A DNA stretch of 64,000 nucleotides. It comes from Acidovorax sp. FHTAMBA. GTDB lineage: Bacteria; Pseudomonadota; Gammaproteobacteria; Burkholderiales; Burkholderiaceae_C. The translations under genes and the position numbers were made by a program. Every line of letters begins with the position of its first letter. Within the stretch, counting starts at the first letter, position 1. A model generated the notes under the pieces. The model was not told where the DNA came from. It saw nothing but the letters and a program-made list of their open reading frames with translations, and ran no database searches. The DNA lies in NCBI RefSeq assembly GCF_038958875.1, contig NZ_CP152407.1:2859501-2923500 (forward strand). The letters run 5' to 3'. This document shows positions 7,700-16,289 of the stretch, piece after piece.

Positions 7700-9262
7700 A
7701 TGACCTCGCCTGCCCTGCCCCTTGCCGCCGATACCGCCCGGGACGAAGGCCGCTACCTGGCCGTGCTGGCGCGTGATGCACGGTTTGACGGGCATTTCTT
7801 CACGGCCGTGACCTCCACCGGCATCTACTGCCGCCCGGTGTGCGCCGTGCGTGCGCCCCGGCGCGAGAACTGCCGTTTTTTTGTGCTGGCCGCGCAGGCG
7901 GAAAGCGCCGGGTTTCGCCCCTGTCTGTGCTGCCGGCCCGAAGTCGCCCCGCAGGCGCTGGTGTGGTCGGTGCAGGACGCGAGCAACATCCTGGTGCAGC
8001 AGGCCGTGCGCCTGCTGGATGCCCCCGACCTGTGGCCCGCGCCGACCGCGCCGGGCGAAGGCAGCGCCACCGTGGCCCGGCTGGCCGCACGCCTGGGTGT
8101 GAGCGACCGGCACCTGCGCCGTATTTTTGAGGCGGCCCTGGGCGTGTCGCCCTTGCAATACCTGCAGACACGCCGGCTGCTCACGGCCAAACAGCTGCTC
8201 ACCGACACCCCCATGCCCGTTACCCAGGTCGCTTTGGCCAGCGGCTTTGCGAGTGTGCGGCGCTTCAATGCAGCGTTTTCGGGCCACTATGGCCTGAACC
8301 CCACACAGCTGCGGCGCAGCGGCACCACCGCATGGGCGCAATCCACCAGCACGCTGCGCCTGGCCTGGCGCCCGCCGCTGGATGTGCCTGCGCTGCTGGC
8401 ATTTTTTGAACGGCGGCAGTTCCACGGCGTGGAATGGGTGGTGCCGCAGGAGGCCACGCTGCGGCGCACGGTACGTCTGCCCGCCTCCTGCACCGGCCTG
8501 ACGGGCGAAACCACGGGCTGGTTCAGCGCACGCTTTGACACGCCCCGCCACCAGGTGCTGCTGCAGACCAGCGACAGCCTGTACCCCATGCTGCCGCTCG
8601 TGATCCGCCGCGTGCGCGCCATGCTCGACCTGGACGCCGACCCCGCGGCCATCAACGCCGTGCTGCACGCGCACTTTCCGCAGGGCGACGGCTTGCGCGT
8701 GCCCGGTGCGTTCGATGGCTTCGAGCTGGCCGTGCGCGCCGTGCTGGGCCAGCAGATCACCGTGGCCGCTGCTCGCACCCTGGGCCAGCGGCTGGTGGAG
8801 CGGCTGGGTGAGCCCATCGAAACGCCCTGGCCCGGCCTGAACCGCCTGTTCCCCACCGCTGCCACGCTGGCAGCGGCCGACGGAGATACCTTGGGCCAGC
8901 TGGGCATCGTGCGCCAGCGCCAGGCGGCCATCGTGGCCCTGGCCCGCGCTGTGGAGGGCGGCACACTGGCCTTGCACGCGGGTGCCGACGTGGCCAGCAC
9001 CACGGCCGCGCTGTGTGCCCTGCCCGGTATTGGCGACTGGACGGCCCAGTACATCGCCATGCGCGTGCTGCGCTGGCCCGATGCGTTTCCGGCCGGGGAT
9101 GTGGCGCTGCACAAGGCGCTGGGCGTGCAGGGGCACAAGAACCCGGCCCGCGCTGCCGCCGAGGCCTCGCAGGCCTGGCGGCCGTGGCGCAGCTATGCGG
9201 TGCTGCGCGCCTGGGCGGCAGGTGCAGCTGCGCCAGCGCCTTCAGAACTATCAAAAACATAG
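7700..9262 (+). CDS. alkA: Ada N-terminal domain + AraC HTH + AlkA DNA-3-methyladenine glycosylase
   Basis: This 520-residue three-part repair protein starts with an Ada-type zinc/methyl-acceptor domain (ITSTGIYCRPV region, acceptor Cys44, further Cys in PVCAVRAPRREN and PCLCC). An AraC-type helix-turn-helix follows at about 105-215. The rest is an AlkA N-terminal fold and the HhH-GPD glycosylase domain, with LPGIGDWTAQYIAMR and catalytic Asp467 in FPAGDVALHKAL. It should remove N3-methyladenine and other alkylated bases, and may also sense methyl damage. ATG 7700 is chosen because homology to Ada begins shortly after it. The C-terminal ELSKT and the stop come from a palindromic repeat. An ogt gene follows at 9325. 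Confidence 0.92.
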   Translation: MTSPALPLAADTARDEGRYLAVLARDARFDGHFFTAVTSTGIYCRPVCAVRAPRRENCRFFVLAAQAESAGFRPCLCCRPEVAPQALVWSVQDASNILVQQAVRLLDAPDLWPAPTAPGEGSATVARLAARLGVSDRHLRRIFEAALGVSPLQYLQTRRLLTAKQLLTDTPMPVTQVALASGFASVRRFNAAFSGHYGLNPTQLRRSGTTAWAQSTSTLRLAWRPPLDVPALLAFFERRQFHGVEWVVPQEATLRRTVRLPASCTGLTGETTGWFSARFDTPRHQVLLQTSDSLYPMLPLVIRRVRAMLDLDADPAAINAVLHAHFPQGDGLRVPGAFDGFELAVRAVLGQQITVAAARTLGQRLVERLGEPIETPWPGLNRLFPTAATLAAADGDTLGQLGIVRQRQAAIVALARAVEGGTLALHAGADVASTTAALCALPGIGDWTAQYIAMRVLRWPDAFPAGDVALHKALGVQGHKNPARAAAEASQAWRPWRSYAVLRAWAAGAAAPAPSELSKT

Positions 9263-9310
9263 CTGCCAGCGCATATCCAGCAAGCGCTGGAGGCCAATTT
9301 CATCTAAAAA
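9246..9310 (-). repeat. Palindromic repeat copy 3 (end of alkA)
   Basis: Reads CTATCAAAAACATAGCTGCCAGCG on the plus strand, then AAGCGCTGGAGGCCAATTT, which is the reverse orientation of the consensus. The TAG inside it is the stop codon of the AlkA fusion gene. Confidence 0.8.
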
Positions 9311-9324
9311 TCCAGATTTCAACC

Positions 9325-9873
9325 ATGCAATTTCATCCCCACACCGTGCAGTTGCGCACTTCCACCCTGCTCGGGCCCGTGCGCCTGGCGGCATCACCTA
9401 CCGGCCTGGCGGGCGTCTGGTTTGAGGGCCAGCGGCACGAACCCGGTATGCAGCTTTACGGCCCCGCCGCCTGGCCGTGCGTGCCCGGCCACGCGCTGCT
9501 GAAGGAGGCGGCCCAGCAGCTGGAGCAATACTTTGCCGGTCAACGGGCGGGGTTTGACCTGCCACTGGACTTTTCGGGCGGCACGCCCTTCCAGCAGGCC
9601 GTGTGGCAGGCCCTGCTGGCGATCGGCCGGGGCGCCACCACCAGCTATGGCGCCTTGGGCCGCCAACTGGGCCGCCCCCTGGCCGTGCGCGCCGTGGGCG
9701 CCGCCGTGGGGCGCAACCCCCTCAGCGTGGTCGTGCCCTGCCACCGCGTGGTGGGCTCGGACGGCAGCCTGACGGGCTATGCCGGTGGCCTCGACCGGAA
9801 GACGGCCTTGCTGAGGCTGGAGAATGCGGGGCCTGCCACCGCTTACAACTTTCCACCGCAAGGATTCGCATGA
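9325..9873 (+). CDS. ogt: Methylated-DNA--protein-cysteine S-methyltransferase
   Basis: This suicide repair enzyme takes the methyl group from O6-methylguanine onto its own cysteine. The 182 residues contain the helix-turn-helix around TSYGALGRQLGRPLAVRAVG and the active site VVVPCHRVVGSDGS with Cys139. The GYAGGLDRKTALLRLE tail is typical of Ogt. The start is the ATG at 9325 (MQFHPHTVQL), shortly after the repeat; the upstream part of the open frame is a shadow of alkA. It overlaps the next gene by ATGA, so the exporter is translationally coupled to it. Together with the AlkA fusion it forms a direct-reversal plus base-excision locus. Confidence 0.93.
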   Translation: MQFHPHTVQLRTSTLLGPVRLAASPTGLAGVWFEGQRHEPGMQLYGPAAWPCVPGHALLKEAAQQLEQYFAGQRAGFDLPLDFSGGTPFQQAVWQALLAIGRGATTSYGALGRQLGRPLAVRAVGAAVGRNPLSVVVPCHRVVGSDGSLTGYAGGLDRKTALLRLENAGPATAYNFPPQGFA

Positions 9874-10796
9874 ACAGCCCCGGCAACCAGCCCGTATCCA
9901 CCTGGATCGGCGAATTCATTGCGCTGGCGGCGCTCTGGGGCGCATCGTTTCTGTTCATGCGGCTGGGCGCTTCAGAGTTCGGGCCCCTGCCCACGGCCGG
10001 GTTGCGCGTGGCCCTGGCTACGGTGTTCCTCTGGCCGATCATGCTGCGCCAGGGCCACGGCGGCGCGCTGCGCCAGCACTGGCGCCCCATTCTGTTCGCG
10101 GGGGTCATCAACTCGGCCATTCCGTTTGCATTGTTCTCGTGGGCGGTGCTGCACATTGCCACGGGGTTGACCTCCATCCTCAACGCCACGGTGCCGCTGT
10201 TTGGCGCGCTGGTGGCCTGGGCGTGGCTGGGCGACCGCATCAACCGCCTGCGCTGGCTGGGGCTGGCGCTGGGTTTTGTGGGCGTGGCCCTGCTGGCGTG
10301 GCGGGCGCCATCGGGCACGGGTTTCAAGACCGACAGCGCCCACTGGGCCATCGCCGCCTGCCTGCTCGCCTCGGCGTTCTATGGGCTGTCGGCCAGCTTT
10401 GCGCGGCGCTATCTCACCGGCATTCCACCGCTGGCCACTGCCACCGGCAGCCAGCTGGGTGCGGCGCTGGGCCTGGCCCTGCCCACGCTGTGGTTCTGGC
10501 CCGCGCAGATGCCCGGCCTGCGCGCCTGGGGCGCCATTCTGGCCATAGCCGTGCTGTGCACCGGCATTGCGTACATCCTGTACTTCCGCCTGATCGCCAG
10601 CGCCGGGCCCAGCCGGGCTCTGGCCGTGACCTTCATCACCCCGGTGTTTGCGGTGCTGTACGGCGCGCTCTTCCTGGGCGAGCGGATTACCCCCTGGATG
10701 ATGGGCTGCGCCCTGGTGATCGTGTGCGGCACCCTGTTGTCAACCGGACTTATCAGGACGCTGCCCCTGCTGCGACCCGCCCCTGAACGGCCCTAA
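9870..10796 (+). CDS. DMT superfamily (EamA) transporter
   Basis: The 308-residue integral membrane protein has about ten transmembrane helices arranged as two EamA repeats, typical of the drug/metabolite transporter superfamily. The first repeat begins near FIALAALWGASFLFMRLGA and the second near AHWAIAACLLASAFYGLSA. The late motif GPSRALAVTFITPVFAVLYGA is characteristic. The likely role is export of a small metabolite or amino acid across the inner membrane; the substrate is not predictable. It overlaps the ogt stop codon by four bases (ATGA), but a repair function is not implied by that alone. Confidence 0.88.
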   Translation: MNSPGNQPVSTWIGEFIALAALWGASFLFMRLGASEFGPLPTAGLRVALATVFLWPIMLRQGHGGALRQHWRPILFAGVINSAIPFALFSWAVLHIATGLTSILNATVPLFGALVAWAWLGDRINRLRWLGLALGFVGVALLAWRAPSGTGFKTDSAHWAIAACLLASAFYGLSASFARRYLTGIPPLATATGSQLGAALGLALPTLWFWPAQMPGLRAWGAILAIAVLCTGIAYILYFRLIASAGPSRALAVTFITPVFAVLYGALFLGERITPWMMGCALVIVCGTLLSTGLIRTLPLLRPAPERP

Positions 10797-10884
10797 ACTT
10801 GACGCATGGGTTTCTCACCGGGCGTTTGCCATCTGACCGAGTCCGCCTGCGGCAGGGGGTGGGGCCCTGCCACCCACACCAACG

Positions 10885-13800
10885 GTGGCGCCCCACGCGC
10901 TCGGTGGCCTGCGCGTGTTTTTCCGCCAGGTCTTGTGCGGGCGTTCTTTCATGGGTAACAACACCCTTTTGGCGGGCACGGCGGTCATGTCGCTGCTGCT
11001 GGTACTGGCATGGCTGCCCCCCAAAGAGGCGCTGACCCCGTCGCGCAGCACCCTGCTGCTGCTGGGCGTGGCCGGTGGCATTGTCTCGGTGCTGGCCTTT
11101 GCGGCCTTGCGCTGGAATGCCCCGGAACTGCGCGTGGCGGCCTACCCTACTGCGGCCAGCTTTCTGGCACTTTTTTTCGGCGCACCGGCGGCCATCGTCA
11201 CGGCACTGATGGCCCTGGCCGCGGTGGTCTGGGCCGACCCGCAGAGCGCACTGCCAGCCACCGTGGTGCTTGGTATGGCGGTCACCAGTGGAATGCTGTG
11301 GCGCATGGTGGTCGCGCGCAGCGGCGTACCCCCTTGGGCTGCGGTGGTGGGCCTGACCCTCACCTTGCCGCTGGCAGTGGCCATCGGCCTGTGGGCCAGC
11401 AGCGGCGGGGCCGATGCGCTGCTGCCCTTGCCCTGGCACCACGGCGCCGGTGTGTTGATGCTGGGCGTGGGGCGCCTGCTGCTGGCCACCAAGGCGCGTG
11501 CCGAGCTTGCGCGCACCGACATCCAGCACACGCTCGGGCAGCAGGAGCAGCAACTGCAGCTGGCGCTCGATTCGATGGCGGGCGGGCGCTGGGAATGGGA
11601 CGTGGCAGAGCGGCGATTTCGCTGCCATGGCAGTTTTTACGAGACCTTTGGCATCACCGCGGCGGATGCCGAAGCGCCCGACCTGTGGGACCGCTGGTAT
11701 GCCCGGCGCCACCCCCAGGACGCCGAGCACAACGCCGCCAGGCTGGCGCGGGCGATGGACGGGCTGGAAGACAGCTACGAAGCCGAGTTCCGGGTGATGG
11801 ACAACGAGGGCCGCTGGCACTGGCTCATGTCGCGCGGCACCGTGGCCACGCGCGATGCAGCCCACCGGCCCACCAGCCTGATCGGCATGGACGTGGACAT
11901 CACCGCGCACCGCGAGGTGCAGGACGCGCTGCGCACCTCAGAGCTCAAATACACCACGTTCTACCAGACGCTGCCCGACCCTGCGGGCATCTCGCGCATC
12001 GCTGACGGCCGGTATCTGGACGTGAATCCGGCATTCTGCGAACTGCTGGGGCGACCGCGTGAGGAGGTGATCGGGCGCACCTCCACCGAACTACGGATCT
12101 GGGCCAGCGAACACGAGCGCACCCGCTTGGTGGAGACCTTCCTGCGCGAGGGCAAGGTGGACCGCCTGCCACTGGTGGCGCAGCGCGACGGTGTCCGCAT
12201 ACCCGGCCAGATGTCGGCACGCTCCGTGCTTGTGGATGGCGAAAACTGTTTTGTTTTCGTTTTCCACGACATGACCGAAGCCCACCGCGCGAGTGAAGAG
12301 TTGCGCGCCCTCAACGGCCTCTTGCAGCAGGCCGGCCGCCTTGCCCGGCTGGGTGCCTGGGAGGACGAACGCGGCAAGGGCCTGGTGTACTGGTCCGACG
12401 TGTGCCGGGACATCCACGGCCTGCCCCCGGGCTCTCCCGTGCCGCACGACTACATCAACCACCATGTGGCCCCGGCGTACCGGGACGCCCTGCGGGAGCG
12501 CGTGCGCCAGAGCATCCTCACGTGCACCGACTGGAGCATGGAGATGGAGATCGTACGCACCGATGGCCTCCTGGTGTGGGTGCGTGCCCGGGGCGAGCCG
12601 GTGGTCGAGAACGGGCGCGTAACCCGGTTGCGCGGCGTTGTGCAGGACATCGACGAAACCAAACGCGCCGAGCAGCGACTGCGCCAGTCCGAAGAGCGCT
12701 TCTCGCGCATCTTTCACCTCATGCCCTACCCCATGGGCCTGTCCCGCCGCAGTGACGGGCGCTATGTGGACATCAACGCCGCCTGGGTGGAGATGCTGGG
12801 CATCCCCCGCGAGGAAGCTCTGGGCCGCACGGCCGTGGAGCTGGGCATCTTCCCCGCGCCCGTGCGCGAGCGCCTGGTGGCCGAGGTGGAGCGCACGGGC
12901 CACCTTGCCAGCTACGAAGTCATCCTGAACGTGCGCAACGGACCGCCGCGCACGGTGCTGCAGTCAATGCGGGCCACCGAATTTGACGGAGAACCCTGCT
13001 GGCTTTTCTCGGTGCACGACATCACCGACCGCAAGCGCAGTGAAGAGCGGGTGCGGGAACGCGAGGAATTGCTGTCGCTCACCATTTCAGCCGCCTCCCT
13101 GGGCCTGTGGGACTGGAACCTGCAAACTGGCGAAATCACCGGCGACACCCGATGGCGCGCGATGCGCGGGATTGCCGCCGATGACGAACAGGCGCCCACC
13201 GGCCCCGTCGCGACGCAGTGGACCGCAGGCGTACCGCCGGACGACATGGACCGCATCACCGCCGAACTGGCGCGCCATACCGAACACCCCGCCACACCGT
13301 TTGATGCCACCTGGCGCGTCAACCCGCCCGGTGACCCGGCGCGCTGGGTGCGCAACCTGGGCAAGATCGTCGGCTTTGACGCAGCGGGGCGCCCCGAACG
13401 CATGCTGGGCGTGGCCATCGACGTCACCCCCCAGCGGGAGCAGGAGGTGTTGCTGCAGCGCCTGGCGCTGTTTGATGCCCTCACCGGCCTGCCCAACCGG
13501 GTGCTGCTGGCGCGCAAACTGCAGGAGTGCATGGACAAGGCACACAAGACCGGCAAGCAACTGGGCGTGGCCTATCTGGACCTGGACGGTTTCAAGCCCG
13601 TGAACGACCGCCTCGGCCATGGCGCGGGAGACCGCCTGCTCGTGGTGGTGGCCGGGCGCCTCACCCGCGCGCTGCGCCCGCTGGACACGGTGGCGCGCCT
13701 GGGCGGTGACGAATTCGTGATCCTCATGCCCGAACTGGAAACAGCCGACGACTGCGAACGCCTGCTCCACCGGTTGATGGAAAGCGTTTCAGCGCCGTAC

Positions 13801-14781
13801 ACGCTCGACACCGAGCGCGTCGTGGTCACGGCCAGCATTGGCTACACGGTGTTTCCGCAAGACGCCGCCGACGCCGACGCCCTGCTGCGCCACGCCGACC
13901 AGGCCATGTACGCCGCCAAGCAGGCCGGGCGCAACCGTTTTCACCAGTTCGACGCCGCGCAGGAACGTGCCCTGCAGGTGCTGCGCGAACAGGGCCGCCA
14001 CCTGCGTGAAGCGCTGACGGCGTCGCAGTTCACGCTGTACCTGCAGCCCAAGGTGGACATGCGCAGCGGCGCAGTGGTGGGCGCAGAGGCGCTGGCCCGC
14101 TGGAACCACCCCGAGCGCGGCGTGGTGCCACCCGGCGATTTCCTGCCCCTGCTCGAAGGTACCGAACTGGAAATCAGCTTTGGCCAGTGGGTGGTGGAGA
14201 CCGCACTCACCACTCTGGAGCAGCTTTCTGCGCAGGGCCTGAATCTGCCCGTGGGCATCAACATTGCCGCGCCCCACCTGCAGCACCCCGAGTTTTCAGA
14301 CTGGATGGCCCGCTGCATCGCGCGCCACCCCGGCGTGCCCGCCCATCGGCTCGAAATTGAAATCACCGAGAGCGCCGCCCTGTACGACCTGGGCGCGGTG
14401 GCCCAGACCCTGACGGCACTGCGTGCCCAAGGGCTTGTCATTTCACTGGACGACTTCGGCACCGGCTATTCATCGCTGACCTACCTGCGCCGCCTGCCCA
14501 TGGACACACTCAAGATCGACCAGAGTTTTGTGCACGGCATGATGAGCGACCCCGGCGATCTGGCCATCGTGCAGGGCGTGATCGGCCTGGCCCGCTCGTT
14601 CGGCTACCGGGTGATTGCCGAAGGCGTGGAAACAGTTGAGCAGGGGCAGATGCTGCTGCAGCTGGGTTGCCCCCAGGCGCAGGGGTATTGCATTGCACGG
14701 CCCATGCCGCTGGATGACTTTGTGGTGTGGACAGAGGGGTGGCTGCCGCCTGCGGGCTGGCAGCGGCAGCGGCCTCTCTAG
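10885..14781 (+). CDS. Membrane-bound PAS(x5)-GGDEF-EAL cyclic-di-GMP protein
   Basis: This 1298-residue signalling protein has about six to seven N-terminal membrane helices (residues ~25-195) and then five PAS folds: roughly 215-350, 352-470, 472-597, 600-720 and 723-860. A GGDEF domain (GGDEF at 940-944, with an upstream RPLD inhibitory site at 931-934) and an EAL domain (EAL at 1068-1070, plus EIEITES, SLDDFGTGYSS, KIDQSFV and EGVET) follow. Both catalytic sets look intact, so it may make or degrade c-di-GMP depending on the PAS signals. The start is GTG 10885; ATG 10951 (MGNNTLL) is an alternative that keeps the membrane part. Neither has a strong ribosome site. It stands alone between the EamA exporter and small stress genes. 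Confidence 0.92.
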   Translation: MAPHALGGLRVFFRQVLCGRSFMGNNTLLAGTAVMSLLLVLAWLPPKEALTPSRSTLLLLGVAGGIVSVLAFAALRWNAPELRVAAYPTAASFLALFFGAPAAIVTALMALAAVVWADPQSALPATVVLGMAVTSGMLWRMVVARSGVPPWAAVVGLTLTLPLAVAIGLWASSGGADALLPLPWHHGAGVLMLGVGRLLLATKARAELARTDIQHTLGQQEQQLQLALDSMAGGRWEWDVAERRFRCHGSFYETFGITAADAEAPDLWDRWYARRHPQDAEHNAARLARAMDGLEDSYEAEFRVMDNEGRWHWLMSRGTVATRDAAHRPTSLIGMDVDITAHREVQDALRTSELKYTTFYQTLPDPAGISRIADGRYLDVNPAFCELLGRPREEVIGRTSTELRIWASEHERTRLVETFLREGKVDRLPLVAQRDGVRIPGQMSARSVLVDGENCFVFVFHDMTEAHRASEELRALNGLLQQAGRLARLGAWEDERGKGLVYWSDVCRDIHGLPPGSPVPHDYINHHVAPAYRDALRERVRQSILTCTDWSMEMEIVRTDGLLVWVRARGEPVVENGRVTRLRGVVQDIDETKRAEQRLRQSEERFSRIFHLMPYPMGLSRRSDGRYVDINAAWVEMLGIPREEALGRTAVELGIFPAPVRERLVAEVERTGHLASYEVILNVRNGPPRTVLQSMRATEFDGEPCWLFSVHDITDRKRSEERVREREELLSLTISAASLGLWDWNLQTGEITGDTRWRAMRGIAADDEQAPTGPVATQWTAGVPPDDMDRITAELARHTEHPATPFDATWRVNPPGDPARWVRNLGKIVGFDAAGRPERMLGVAIDVTPQREQEVLLQRLALFDALTGLPNRVLLARKLQECMDKAHKTGKQLGVAYLDLDGFKPVNDRLGHGAGDRLLVVVAGRLTRALRPLDTVARLGGDEFVILMPELETADDCERLLHRLMESVSAPYTLDTERVVVTASIGYTVFPQDAADADALLRHADQAMYAAKQAGRNRFHQFDAAQERALQVLREQGRHLREALTASQFTLYLQPKVDMRSGAVVGAEALARWNHPERGVVPPGDFLPLLEGTELEISFGQWVVETALTTLEQLSAQGLNLPVGINIAAPHLQHPEFSDWMARCIARHPGVPAHRLEIEITESAALYDLGAVAQTLTALRAQGLVISLDDFGTGYSSLTYLRRLPMDTLKIDQSFVHGMMSDPGDLAIVQGVIGLARSFGYRVIAEGVETVEQGQMLLQLGCPQAQGYCIARPMPLDDFVVWTEGWLPPAGWQRQRPL

Positions 14782-14793
14782 ACAAATAGGACT

Positions 14794-15000
14794 TCATCGC
14801 TTTATCCGCGTGAACTCGTAGCTATCGATTCCATAGCTCCCCTGCCTGCGATAACCCAGGTCCGCGGCCTCAACGCCGCCTCTCTCGCCGCTGCACTGCG
14901 TTACCCCGGCAAAAAAACGTTTCCGCGGCAACACCAGATCGTGATGACCGGGGCGTGCGGCAAGTGCCCAATGCCCTTGCCGTAACGTGAGCGCACCGCC
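14794..15000 (-). other. Unexplained protein-like stretch in a 284-base gap
   Basis: No gene is called between 14782 and 15065. On the minus strand there is an open stretch of about 68 codons ending at TGA 14794-14796. Its end reads like real protein (DLGYRRQGSYGIDSYEFTRI then KR and stop), but no ordinary start codon lies near its upstream TAA. It may be the tail of a decayed gene or a small gene with an unusual start. I do not recognise the family. A faint palindromic-repeat-like trace (GTAGCTATCGATTCCATAGC) lies at 14818-14837. Confidence 0.3.
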
Positions 15001-15065
15001 TTATGCACCAAGGGCGGCGCGCGACACATCGCAACGGGTCCCGGCGCCTGCGTCATGCGTCATGC

Positions 15066-15398
15066 TTATTGCAAACCGGCCGAGCGCGGTACCCTGGATG
15101 GCGAGGTGCGCTTGATCTTGCGAAATACCGTGCGGACAGCACGTGCGAGCGCCTCGTCCAGCGCGGTGCGCCAGTCCCTGGCCACCGAGGAAACCACCAC
15201 CAGTCCACGCCCTTCTGTTTTCACTGAAAGCTGGCAGCGCTTGTCGCACCCACCGCGCGGACCGTTGAGGTCCGACAGCTGGACTTCAGTACGGGGCACT
15301 TGCCAGCCGAGGCGGCGGAACACAAATCGCACCCGACGCTCGGCCTGATCGCGCATGTTGGAGCCTTCGGGGTCGCGTGTAAGAAAAAGCACTTGCAT
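15066..15398 (-). CDS. HPF/RaiA-family ribosome-associated protein
   Basis: The 110-residue cytoplasmic protein has the core of the hibernation factor fold: LSDLNGPRGGCDKRCQLSV, then VVVSSVARDWRTALDEALAR and a basic C-terminal helix and tail. Family members bind the small ribosomal subunit near the mRNA channel during stress or stationary phase; here it is a short, possibly specialised version. The start is ATG 15398, preceded by a good ribosome site (CCAGGAGACATGTC). It is transcribed away from the TerB-like pair at 15606-16239. Confidence 0.75.
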   Translation of the reverse strand: MQVLFLTRDPEGSNMRDQAERRVRFVFRRLGWQVPRTEVQLSDLNGPRGGCDKRCQLSVKTEGRGLVVVSSVARDWRTALDEALARAVRTVFRKIKRTSPSRVPRSAGLQ

Positions 15399-15605
15399 GA
15401 CATGTCTCCTGGTTGAAGGAAGCCTCAAGACTAGGATGAGGGCAGCGCCGGAAACAGCAGGTTTTTCGGAAGCCTAACCTCGCACCGGACTGAGCAAATA
15501 AGCATCGGTTTTATCTACGTGTAGCTACGGTTTAAACAGGTTTTTCCACAAGCGTGGAGCACCTAAATTGCAGTGTCTGCAACACGACCCCGAAAGAACT
15601 CAATC

Positions 15606-15788
15606 ATGAAAATCCGATACACGCTCGCCGCCGCTCTGCTGGGCAAATTCCACCACGTCCTAGAAGCCGTACGGACTCTTCTAGCTGCACCGGCCAGGTC
15701 TGCCCTGCAGCCAGTACGGATCCAGACGAAGGCAGAACGCCGCCTGCGGGCCGGCCACCTGCCCGGCCGCTATCGCCACTACGACTAG
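15606..15788 (+). CDS. Small basic hypothetical protein
   Basis: A 60-residue open frame from ATG 15606 (MKIRYTLAAALLGKFHHVL) with many arginines and a mostly GC-rich third codon position over its second half. It has an N-terminal hydrophobic stretch of about eight residues only, so a membrane location is doubtful. I do not recognise it. It lies 49 bases before the TerB-like gene on the same strand and could share its transcript. The ribosome site (GAAAGAAC) is weak. Confidence 0.4.
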   Translation: MKIRYTLAAALLGKFHHVLEAVRTLLAAPARSALQPVRIQTKAERRLRAGHLPGRYRHYD

Positions 15789-15837
15789 CCATCTCTCCCC
15801 ACACGCCATTGCTCCCGAATCTGCACAGGAGGATTTC

Positions 15838-16239
15838 ATGCGCAACTACCCCCACAACAGTCCTGAGGCCGCGGCCCGCATCGTGGCCCTGGTCCTGATA
15901 TCAGACGGCAACGTCTGTCGTTCGGAGATCGATACGCTCAGGGATATGGAAGTTGAACAAGAACTGGGTATCGCGCCTGGTGCGTTCGCCCGCGTGGTCA
16001 GGGACCTCTGCGAAGATCTGCTGATGGGCGCACACAGCAACCGCTCCATGACCGCTTACCTGGATGAAAACATGCTGACATCGATGATGTCCGCGATCAG
16101 TGCGAAGCCCTTGCAGCACAAAGTCTTGCGCCTCGCCGCAGCGGCCGCACAGGCAGATCGCCATTTGGCCGAGGCCGAAGCTCGGGTGATGGCGTCGGCT
16201 AGCCGCCAGTGGACACCCGAGCCGATGACCGTGCCGTGA
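15838..16239 (+). CDS. TerB-like (tellurite resistance/DjlA-N fold) protein
   Basis: The 133-residue all-helical protein resembles the TerB fold. Near its start is the acidic loop LVLISDGNVCRSEIDTLRDM, which resembles the metal-binding EF-hand-like loop of TerB (LMADGxVxxxE). A second helix bundle follows. TerB proteins are linked to stress and metal responses at the membrane; the exact role is unknown. A strong ribosome site (CAGGAGGATTTC) sits just before the ATG. The family call is by pattern only. Confidence 0.55.
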   Translation: MRNYPHNSPEAAARIVALVLISDGNVCRSEIDTLRDMEVEQELGIAPGAFARVVRDLCEDLLMGAHSNRSMTAYLDENMLTSMMSAISAKPLQHKVLRLAAAAAQADRHLAEAEARVMASASRQWTPEPMTVP

Positions 16240-16289
16240 TCCGGCGCACGCGCCATATGCAGCACATGGGGCTCAAGGCCGCCCGGGCG

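Noticed and set aside
6179..9136. A 985-codon minus-strand open frame spanning phosphomannomutase and the AlkA gene.
   Set aside because: Only the last 462 codons (from GTG 7567) match a protein family. The rest is antisense to the AlkA/Ada gene, whose motifs are clear on the plus strand, and shows no motif of its own.
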